A stretch of DNA of 64,000 nucleotides from contig NZ_QFYQ01000002.1 of assembly GCF_003254475.1 (NCBI RefSeq), positions 248,001 to 312,000 of the forward strand, read 5' to 3'. The position numbers were made by a program, and so were the translations under genes. The notes beneath the pieces are model-generated. The model worked only from the letters and a program-made list of their open reading frames with translations, made no database searches and was not told the DNA's origin. Source of the DNA: Phenylobacterium soli. Lineage in GTDB: Bacteria > Pseudomonadota > Alphaproteobacteria > Caulobacterales > Caulobacteraceae. Shown here piece after piece: positions 1-6,797 of this stretch (its first letter is position 1; each line of letters begins with the position of its first letter).

Positions 1-184
1 CACGGTGACCCACACCTCGGCCGCCGACGCGACCGGTGGCGCGAGCCCGCGCCCCGGGCCCTCGGCCGCCGCCGCCGCCGCCCGACCCCGCGTCGCCCGC
101 TCATCGTCCGCCATCGTCCAGGTCTTCCGCGGCGGCCAGGCCGCCCCGATGACCGCGGCTTTCCCGACCGGAGGCGCCCAATGA
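1..184 (+). CDS. cpaB: CpaB/RcpC Flp pilus assembly protein, C-terminal end only
   Basis: The frame beginning at base 2 is open from the window edge and stops with TGA at 182-184, overlapping the next gene's ATG as ATGA. The visible tail reads TVTHTSAADATGG, an Ala/Pro-rich linker, then IVQVFRGGQ, and ends in FPTGGAQ. A V-x-V-x-R-G element near the C-terminus is usual in CpaB/RcpC, a periplasmic protein that works with the CpaC secretin. The assignment rests mainly on position directly before cpaC and on this tail. The start and the SAF domain lie outside the window. Confidence 0.72.
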   Translation, partial: TVTHTSAADATGGASPRPGPSAAAAAARPRVARSSSAIVQVFRGGQAAPMTAAFPTGGAQ

Positions 185-1542
185 AGGCCCACCTCGCCGC
201 CCTCGCCGTGCTCGCCGCCGGCCTCGGCCTGCAGGCGCCCGCCCGCGCCCACGCCGCCGCCGAGGTGGTGGCCGACGCCGGCGCCGACATGAAGCTCGAG
301 CTCGGCAAGGGCCGGCTCATCAAGCTGTCGCGCCCGGCCGCCACCGTCTTCCTCTCCGACCCCAAGGTCGCCGACCTGCAGGTCAAGTCGCCGACCCTCG
401 TCTACCTGGTCGGCAAGGCTCCCGGCGCCACCAGCTTCTTCGCCCTCGACGGCAAGGAGCAGACGATCGCCAACCTGACCCTCGACGTCGGCGTCGACGA
501 GACCCGGCTGCGCGAGATGATCGCCAAGGAGGCGCCGAACAGCGAGGTTTCCGTCGCTTCGGCCAACGGCGCCCTGGTGCTGTCCGGCAAGGCCGCCTCG
601 GCCGCCGAGGGCGAGGACATCCTGCGCATCGCCGCCCTCTTCGTCGGCGACCGGGACAAGCCCGGCCAGATCGTCAATCGCATGACGGTCGAGACGCCCA
701 ACCAGGTCTATCTCAGCGTCCGCATCGCCGAGGTGTCGCGCGACGCCACCAGGGAGCTCGGCTTCAACTGGGAGAGCATGGCCAACATCGGCCAGGCCGG
801 CGGCTTCCTCGGCTGGGCCACCGGCCAGGACTTGGTCGACACCGCCAAGCGCACCTTCACCCGCCCGACCAATGGCGCCGGGACCATCGTCGGCGGCATC
901 TACAACCCGGCCAAGGGCCAGGACATCAACGTCCTGATCGACGCCCTGCAGCGCAAGAACCTGGTCTCGATCCTCGCAGAGCCGAACCTCACGGCGGTGT
1001 CGGGCGAGCCGGCCAACTTCCTGGCCGGCGGCGAGTATCCGATCCCCGTCCCCCAGGGCAACGGCCAGACCACCATCACCTACAAGACCTACGGCGTCAG
1101 CCTGTCGTTCGTCGCCACCATTCTCGACGCCAACCACATCAGCCTCAAGGTGAAGCCCGAGGTCAGCCAGCTCTCGACCGCCGGCTCGATCACCCTCGGC
1201 GGCATCACCGTGCCGGCCCTGACCACCCGCCGCGCCGAGACCACCGTCGACCTCGGCAGCGGCCAGAGCTTCGCCATCGCCGGCCTGATGCAGAACACCG
1301 CCACCCAGGACCTGCAGAAGCTCCCGGGCGTCGGCGACATCCCGGTGCTTGGCCAGCTCTTCCGCTCCAGGAGCTTCCAGAAGAACGAGTCCGAGCTGGT
1401 CATCATCGTCACCCCCTACCTGGTGAAGCCGACCAGCCGCCATCTCGCCGGGCCCGCCGACCATCCGGCCGCCGCGCCGGTTCAGGCCGCCGCCGAGCCC
1501 GCCAAGACCGCCACGCCCGCCGCTCCCGAGAAGAAGGGTTGA
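181..1542 (+). CDS. cpaC: Tad/Flp pilus outer-membrane secretin CpaC (RcpA)
   Basis: A 453-residue precursor with an N-terminal signal peptide (cleavage plausible after ARAHA, about residue 25). Residues about 35-110 resemble the pilus secretin N-terminal domain (LSRPAATVFLSDPKVADLQV) and are followed by a BON-like segment. The secretin core spans about 175-420, with VSILAEPNLTAVSGEPANFL and a C-terminal VGDIPVLGQLFRS element typical of type II/III secretins. The tail is Ala/Pro-rich. It should form the outer-membrane channel through which the Flp pilus leaves the cell. It overlaps the cpaB stop and sits in the conserved cpaB-C-D-E-F order, so the identity is very secure. Confidence 0.96.
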   Translation: MKAHLAALAVLAAGLGLQAPARAHAAAEVVADAGADMKLELGKGRLIKLSRPAATVFLSDPKVADLQVKSPTLVYLVGKAPGATSFFALDGKEQTIANLTLDVGVDETRLREMIAKEAPNSEVSVASANGALVLSGKAASAAEGEDILRIAALFVGDRDKPGQIVNRMTVETPNQVYLSVRIAEVSRDATRELGFNWESMANIGQAGGFLGWATGQDLVDTAKRTFTRPTNGAGTIVGGIYNPAKGQDINVLIDALQRKNLVSILAEPNLTAVSGEPANFLAGGEYPIPVPQGNGQTTITYKTYGVSLSFVATILDANHISLKVKPEVSQLSTAGSITLGGITVPALTTRRAETTVDLGSGQSFAIAGLMQNTATQDLQKLPGVGDIPVLGQLFRSRSFQKNESELVIIVTPYLVKPTSRHLAGPADHPAAAPVQAAAEPAKTATPAAPEKKG

Positions 1543-1547
1543 TCCCC

Positions 1548-1937
1548 ATGCGCGCCGACTTCCGCATTTCCATCACCGCCCTCTCGCTGCTTGGCGGCAT
1601 GGCGGCCGCCGCCGCCGCCCGCGCCGAGCCGAGCCGCGAGTCGCCGCCCGTGACTGCAACCCCCGCCTCGGCCTGCACCCGCGAGCCCGCCCGCGGGCCG
1701 TGGCCCATGCTGCCGTTCGGCTGCGCCACCGAGGCCAACCTGCGGGCCATGATCGCCGACCCGGCCGATCTCCAAGAGGGCCGGCCGCTCGCGCCCGGCC
1801 AGGGCGACGCCGCCTTCGCCGCCGCTCATCGCCACCGCACCGGGACCGTGAAGACCCTGAACGCCGCCGGCCAGGGCGGCGCGGGCGGGGGCGCCGCAGG
1901 CGGCGGCCTCACCATCACTCCGGCGGGAGGCCAGTAG
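1548..1937 (+). CDS. cpaD: CpaD-like pilus assembly protein, unusually short
   Basis: A 129-residue protein starting at the ATG six bases after the cpaC stop. A TTG overlapping that stop is also possible but less likely. It has a hydrophobic N-terminus (ISITALSLLGGMAAAAAARA), then a C-terminal block FGCATEANLRAMIADPADL, then RTGTVKTL. That block is the recognisable CpaD signature of a Cys-Ala-Thr-x-x-N-L core, a D-P-x-D-L turn and a final R-Y/H-R-T-G-x. CpaD is normally a lipoprotein of roughly 200 residues that assists the CpaC secretin. Here the central region is largely missing and no clear lipobox is seen. The tail is Gly-rich. Position between cpaC and cpaE supports the call. Confidence 0.75.
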   Translation: MRADFRISITALSLLGGMAAAAAARAEPSRESPPVTATPASACTREPARGPWPMLPFGCATEANLRAMIADPADLQEGRPLAPGQGDAAFAAAHRHRTGTVKTLNAAGQGGAGGGAAGGGLTITPAGGQ

Positions 1938-1939
1938 CC

Positions 1940-3175
1940 ATGGGCCTTCCGCAACCCGCCGCCCGCCCCGCCGCGGCCCCGGCCTTCCTGGCCACCGTCG
2001 CCGACGAGGTGACGCGCGAGGCCGCCCGCCAGGCCGCCGCGACCCTCGGCTGGTCGCAGGGCCGTGTCCGCGAAGGCGGCGCGCTCGCCGCCCGCCAGCT
2101 GCTTTCCGAGTCCCCCGCTTCCCTGCCCACCGTCCTTCTCGTCGACGTCAGCGACAGCGACGAGCCGCTCGCGGCCATGGAGGCCCTGGCCGAGGTCTGC
2201 GATCCGGCCACCCGCGTCGTCGCGCTGGGCCAGACCAACGACGTCGGCCTCTACCGCGCCCTCCTGCGCATGGGCGTCAGCGACTACCTGGTGAAGCCGG
2301 TCTCCGCCGAGCTGCTGGTCGAGGCCCTGCGCCGGGCGGAGCGCGCCGGCGCCGAGCCTGCGCCCGCCGCCGCCAGGGCCGCCCGCCTGGTCGCGGTCAT
2401 CGGGGCGCGCGGCGGCGTCGGGACCACCAGCCTCGCCGTCTCCGCCGCCTTCGGCCTCGCGCGCGACCACGGCCAGCGCGCCGTCCTCCTCGACCTCGAC
2501 CTGCAGTTCGGCGCCGCGGCCCTCAGCCTCGACCTCGAGACCGGCCGCGGCCTGCGGGAAATGCTGACCAACCCCGAGCGCATCGACAGCCTGCTGATCA
2601 GCTCGGCCATGACGCCGGCCGCCGAGCGGCTGCGCATCCTCGGCGCCGAGGAGTCCCTCGACGAGGACGTGGAGATCGGGCCCGCCGGCCTCGAGGCGCT
2701 CACAGCCGCCCTCGCCGAGGACTGCGACGTGCTGGTCGCCGACCTGCCGCGCCGCATGGACGGCCTCGCCCGCGCCGCGATCGCCAGGGCGAGCCAGGTC
2801 GTGCTCGTCACCGACCTCAGCCTGGCCGGCCTGCGCGACGCCCAGCGCCTGGCCCGCACCGTCCGCGCGCTCGCCCCGGCCGCCGAGCTGGTGCTGGTGG
2901 CCAACCGCGTCGGCGGCGTCGCCGGCGAGGCGCCCCAGGCCGAGTTCGCCCGCGCCCTGGGGGCCGGGTTCGACGTCGCCGTCCCGGCCGACGCCAAGGC
3001 CGCCCAGGCCGCCGCCGAGCAGGCCCGCCCGCTCATCGAGGCCGCCGCCAAGTCCGCCGCCGGGCCGGAGCTGGCCAAGCTCGTCGCCCGCCTGGCGGGC
3101 GAGGCCGCGCCCGCCGCCTCACCCACGCCGGCGGCCGAACCGCTCACCTGGCTCAAAAGCCTCCTGGGGCGCTGA
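1940..3175 (+). CDS. cpaE: Pilus assembly ATPase-like localisation factor CpaE (TadZ)
   Basis: A 411-residue protein. The first 130 residues form an atypical receiver-like domain (TVLLVDVSDSDEPLAAMEAL, then MGVSDYLVKPVS). From about residue 150 there is a ParA/MinD-like domain with the deviant P-loop GARGGVGTTS and the switch-like VLLDLDLQFG. CpaE/TadZ proteins place the pilus machine at the cell pole. The ATG two bases after the cpaD stop was chosen. An earlier in-frame start would read through cpaD in another frame and gives an Arg-rich, non-homologous extension. The stop is one base before the cpaF ATG, so coupled translation is likely. Confidence 0.93.
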   Translation: MGLPQPAARPAAAPAFLATVADEVTREAARQAAATLGWSQGRVREGGALAARQLLSESPASLPTVLLVDVSDSDEPLAAMEALAEVCDPATRVVALGQTNDVGLYRALLRMGVSDYLVKPVSAELLVEALRRAERAGAEPAPAAARAARLVAVIGARGGVGTTSLAVSAAFGLARDHGQRAVLLDLDLQFGAAALSLDLETGRGLREMLTNPERIDSLLISSAMTPAAERLRILGAEESLDEDVEIGPAGLEALTAALAEDCDVLVADLPRRMDGLARAAIARASQVVLVTDLSLAGLRDAQRLARTVRALAPAAELVLVANRVGGVAGEAPQAEFARALGAGFDVAVPADAKAAQAAAEQARPLIEAAAKSAAGPELAKLVARLAGEAAPAASPTPAAEPLTWLKSLLGR

Positions 3176-3176
3176 G

Positions 3177-4607
3177 ATGTTCGGACGCCGCGGCCTTTCC
3201 TCCCAGAGCCAACCCTCGCAACGGGCCGAGGCGCCGGCGCTCGACGCCGCGCCCCTGCAGCCGCCGCTCCAGGCCACCGTGCTCGACCTCGCCAGCCACC
3301 GGCCCGCCGACCCCGCCGCCGAGGCGCAACGGCCGCCCGCCCAGGCCGCGGCCAAGATCCGCGAAGCGGCCAGCGCGGTTCAGTCGCTGATCCTCCAGCG
3401 CATCGACAGCGAGGTGGCCAGCCGCCTCGACCGCGACGCCCTCGCCGCCGAGCTCGCCGCGCCGATCCAGGAGATCCTCGTCGAGCTCAAGGTCCAGCTG
3501 AACCAGCGCGAACAGCAGCAGGTGCTCACCCTGCTGCTCGACGACATGCTGGGGCTCGGGCCGCTGGAACCGCTGCTGGCCGACGACAGCATCACCGACA
3601 TCATGGTCAACGGCCCGGGCCAGATCTACGTCGAGCAGCGCGGCAAGCTGGTGCTCACCGACGCCACCTTCCGGGACGACAACCACGTGATGAGCGTGGC
3701 CAGCCGTATCGTCAGCCAGGTCGGCCGCCGCGTGGACGAGTCGACCCCGCTGGTCGACGCCCGCCTGGCCGACGGCAGCCGCGTCAACATCATCATCCCG
3801 CCGCTGGCCCTCGACGGCGCCTCGATCTCGATCCGCAAGTTCGCCAAGCGCGGCATCGACCTCGACCGCATGACCCGCCAGGGCAACCTCTCGGCCGAGA
3901 TGGCGACCGTGCTGAAGATCGCCTCGCGCGCCCGGCTCAACATCCTGATCTCGGGCGGCACCGGCTCGGGCAAGACCACCCTGCTCAACGCCCTCTCGCA
4001 CATGATCGCCGCCGACGAGCGGGTGGTGACCATCGAGGACGCCGCCGAGCTCCAGCTTCAGCAGCCGCACGTCGTGCGCCTGGAGACCCGGCCGCCGAAC
4101 CTCGAAGGCCGCGGCGAGATCAACATGCGCGACCTGGTGAAGAACGCCCTGCGGATGCGACCCGACCGCATCATCCTCGGCGAGATCCGCGGCGCCGAGG
4201 CGCTCGACATGCTGCAGGCGATGAACACCGGCCACGACGGCTCGCTCGGCACCATCCACGCCAACCGCCCGCGCGAGGCCCTGACGCGCCTCGAGAACAT
4301 GGTCGCCATGTCCGGCGTCAACCTGCCGAGCCGCGCCGTCCGCACCCAGATCGCCGCCGCCGTCAACATGATCGTCCAGATCAGCCGCATGCGCGACGGC
4401 GTGCGCCGGATCACCTCGATCACCGAGGTGGTCGGCATGGAGGGCGAGGTGATCACCACCCAGGAGCTGTTCGCCTACCGCTTCGAGGGCGAGAGCACCG
4501 AGGGCAAGCTGCTCGGCAGCTTCGACAGCGCCGGCCTGCGCCCCTTCTTCAGCCCGCGCGCCGCCTACTTCGGCCTGGAGCGGCCGCTGCTCGAGGCGAT
4601 CGGCTGA
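3177..4607 (+). CDS. cpaF: Pilus assembly secretion ATPase CpaF (TadA)
   Basis: A 476-residue type II/IV secretion ATPase. It has an N-terminal linker (about 1-60), an N-terminal domain with [17 protein letters not shown], Walker [10 protein letters not shown] at about 260-268, an Asp box IEDAAELQL, and Walker [13 protein letters not shown] followed by the His box [13 protein letters not shown]. It powers Flp pilus assembly from the cytoplasmic face of the inner membrane together with TadB and TadC. Length and motif order match CpaF. It shares one base with the tadB start (TGATG), which indicates translational coupling. Confidence 0.97.
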   Translation: MFGRRGLSSQSQPSQRAEAPALDAAPLQPPLQATVLDLASHRPADPAAEAQRPPAQAAAKIREAASAVQSLILQRIDSEVASRLDRDALAAELAAPIQEILVELKVQLNQREQQQVLTLLLDDMLGLGPLEPLLADDSITDIMVNGPGQIYVEQRGKLVLTDATFRDDNHVMSVASRIVSQVGRRVDESTPLVDARLADGSRVNIIIPPLALDGASISIRKFAKRGIDLDRMTRQGNLSAEMATVLKIASRARLNILISGGTGSGKTTLLNALSHMIAADERVVTIEDAAELQLQQPHVVRLETRPPNLEGRGEINMRDLVKNALRMRPDRIILGEIRGAEALDMLQAMNTGHDGSLGTIHANRPREALTRLENMVAMSGVNLPSRAVRTQIAAAVNMIVQISRMRDGVRRITSITEVVGMEGEVITTQELFAYRFEGESTEGKLLGSFDSAGLRPFFSPRAAYFGLERPLLEAIG

Positions 4608-5563
4608 TGTCGCCGCTGCTGATCCTGATGCTGGTCGGGGCCGCCGCCGCCATCGCCGCTGCGGTGTTCGACGTCCGCCTGCCGCGCCGCGGGCGCCTCG
4701 CCAAACGCGCCCGCCGCCTCGCCGAGCAGGCGAGCGACCCCAAGGGCCGCGCCGAGCGCGCCCTGCGCCGCCAGGCCCGCGGCCGCTTCGACGCCCTCGT
4801 CCGGCGCCTGCTGCCGCGCCCCGCCGCCCTGCAGGGCCGGCTGGAGGCCACCGGCTATCCGATCACCTTCACCCAGTACGGGCTCGCCTGCGGCGCGGTG
4901 CTGGTCACGACCGGCCTGATGGGCGTCCTGCTCGGCGCCCCGGCGTTCATGATCCTCCTGGAGTCGGTCGGCTCGGCGGTCTGGCTGCCGCACGTCGGCG
5001 TCGGTTTCCTGATGGCCCGCCGCCGCGCCCGCTTCTTCAAGCTGTTCCCCGAGGCCATCGGCCTGATCGTCCGCGGCCTGCGCGCCGGCCTGCCGGTCAG
5101 CGAGACCATCGGCGTCGTCGGCCGCGAGACCCCCGATCCGGTGGGCGAGGAGTTCCGCCGCATCGCCGACCAGGTGCGGCTCGGCGAGGCCCTGGAGGAC
5201 GCCATGTGGCGCACGGCCCGCCGGCTCGACCTCCCGGAATTCAACTTCCTGGTCATCAGCCTGTCGGTCCAGCGCGAGACCGGCGGCAACCTCGCCGAGA
5301 CGCTCGAGAACCTCGAGCAGATCCTGCGCCGCCGCAAGCAGATGACCCTCAAGATCAAGGCCATGGCCTCGGAGGCGACCTGGAGCGCCCTGATCATCGG
5401 CGCCCTGCCGTTCATCATGGCCGCGCTGATGTACATGGTCAGCGCCGATTACATGAAGACGCTGTTCACCGACCCGCTCGGCCACCTGCTGCTGGCCGGC
5501 GCCCTGGCCAGCCTGACGGTCGGGGGCCTGGTCATGCGCAAGATGACGAGGTTCGAGATATGA
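4607..5563 (+). CDS. cpaG: Type II secretion F-family inner-membrane protein TadB (CpaG)
   Basis: A 318-residue integral membrane protein. There is an N-terminal transmembrane helix (LLILMLVGAAAAIAAAVFDV), a second hydrophobic region at about 88-125, a cytoplasmic T2SSF domain (GLRAGLPVSETIGVVGRETP, then SVQRETGGNLAETLENL), and two C-terminal helices. TadB pairs with TadC to form the platform on which CpaF acts. The E-T-G-G-N-L-A-E-x-L-E-N signature is diagnostic. It overlaps both neighbours by one and four bases. Confidence 0.95.
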   Translation: MSPLLILMLVGAAAAIAAAVFDVRLPRRGRLAKRARRLAEQASDPKGRAERALRRQARGRFDALVRRLLPRPAALQGRLEATGYPITFTQYGLACGAVLVTTGLMGVLLGAPAFMILLESVGSAVWLPHVGVGFLMARRRARFFKLFPEAIGLIVRGLRAGLPVSETIGVVGRETPDPVGEEFRRIADQVRLGEALEDAMWRTARRLDLPEFNFLVISLSVQRETGGNLAETLENLEQILRRRKQMTLKIKAMASEATWSALIIGALPFIMAALMYMVSADYMKTLFTDPLGHLLLAGALASLTVGGLVMRKMTRFEI

Positions 5564-6522
5564 GCCTTCCGGCCCTGCCCTTCGGCGCGCACGGCGCGCT
5601 CCTGCTCGGCCTCGTCGTCGGCGCGGTGAACTTCCGGAGCGTGCTGTCGGTGATGCGCGCCCTCTCGCCGCCGGACCTGGTGGCCGCCCGCGCCCGCTCT
5701 CACGCGCGCCGCCGCAGCGAGCTGCGCGCCCGGCGGCTGACGCCCAAGCGCGCCGGCGCCCGCCAGTCGATCGGCCTCGCCCGCGCCCTCCTGCAGCGCC
5801 TCAAGCTCGACCGCGGTGGCGAGGCGGACAAGGTGGCCGACCAGCTCGCCCGGGCCGGCTGGCGCTCCCGCGACGCCGTCGTCGTCTTCCTCACCCTGCG
5901 CCTGGCCGCGCCCTTCGTCGTCGGCCTCGCCGCCTATGTGCTCGGCCCCTCGATCCTGCACTTCAGCGGCGGGAGCCTGCGCATGCTGGTCACCGCCGGC
6001 GGCGCCCTGGCCGGCTCCTACCTGCCGACCGTCCTGCTCAGGAACGGTGTCGAGCGGCGGCAGAAGAAGATCCAGAAGGGCCTGCCCGACGCGCTCGACC
6101 TGTTCGTCATCTGCGCCGAGGCCGGCCTGACCCTCGACGCCGCCGTCACCCGCGTGGCCCGCGAGATGGGCGCCGCCGCGCCCGAGCTCGCCGACGAGCT
6201 CGGCCTCACCGCCATCGAGCTCGGCTTCCTGCCCGACCGCCGCGAGGCCCTGCAGAACCTCGCCCGGCGCGTCGGCACGTCCGACGTCGCCGGCCTCGTC
6301 GGGACCCTCGTCCAGACCGAGAAATACGGCACACCCCTCGCCCAGGCCTTGCGCGTCCTGGCGGCCGAGTTCCGCGACACCCGCATGATGCGCGCCGAGG
6401 AAAAGGCCGCGCGCCTGCCGGCGACCCTTACCGTGCCGATGATCGTCTTCGTCCTGCCGCCGCTGTTCGTGGTGCTGATCGGCCCGGCCATCCTCCAGGC
6501 CCTGGCGGTGAGCTGGCACTGA
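5560..6522 (+). CDS. cpaH: Type II secretion F-family inner-membrane protein TadC (CpaH)
   Basis: A 320-residue platform protein. The start is the ATG overlapping the tadB stop (ATGA); the longer upstream frame is Pro/Arg-rich and not membrane-like. Hydrophobic segments flank a T2SSF domain with LPDALDLFVICAEAGLTLDAA and LVQTEKYGTPLAQALRVLAA. The C-terminus (VPMIVFVLPPLFVVLIGPA) is a transmembrane helix. It is the last gene of the pilus operon seen here. The operon's prepilin gene, cpaA and the minor pilins are not in the window. Confidence 0.95.
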   Translation: MSLPALPFGAHGALLLGLVVGAVNFRSVLSVMRALSPPDLVAARARSHARRRSELRARRLTPKRAGARQSIGLARALLQRLKLDRGGEADKVADQLARAGWRSRDAVVVFLTLRLAAPFVVGLAAYVLGPSILHFSGGSLRMLVTAGGALAGSYLPTVLLRNGVERRQKKIQKGLPDALDLFVICAEAGLTLDAAVTRVAREMGAAAPELADELGLTAIELGFLPDRREALQNLARRVGTSDVAGLVGTLVQTEKYGTPLAQALRVLAAEFRDTRMMRAEEKAARLPATLTVPMIVFVLPPLFVVLIGPAILQALAVSWH

Positions 6523-6551
6523 GTCGGGCCAGCTCTACCCGAAATACACCC

Positions 6552-6579
6552 GAAAACCGAATGACAACCGCCGGTTTTC
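6552..6579 (+). terminator. Inverted repeat after the cpa operon, possible terminator
   Basis: GAAAACCG and CGGTTTTC form perfect 8-base arms around a 12-base loop, 30 bases after the tadC stop. There is no U-run directly after the stem, so it is a weak intrinsic-terminator candidate. It may instead be a factor-dependent site or an mRNA-stabilising hairpin. Confidence 0.4.
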
Positions 6580-6797
6580 CAAAGTCATTTCTAAGTCTCA
6601 TTCGCACGTCTAACGACTTTCATTCTCAGCGTTACTTGCAATTGAATTTCAGTCTTTCTCTGAACAACTTCAAATAACTGCGACATTTCGTACCGACGCT
6701 ACGTAAATTCACATCAATCCGGTGGGAATTCCCCGGGCTCGACCGTATCTGCGCCTCTCAGAGCGGCGGAACAGCCACTGCGAGAGGATCCCCCGGA
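6580..6797 (+). promoter_or_regulatory. AT-rich leader and probable promoter of the RTX gene
   Basis: About 140 bases here are strikingly AT-rich compared with the surrounding roughly 70 percent GC, and no coding frame is visible. A purine-rich GAGAGGA ends about 10 bases before the RTX gene ATG and can serve as its ribosome binding site. No confident -35/-10 pair could be chosen. Confidence 0.4.
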
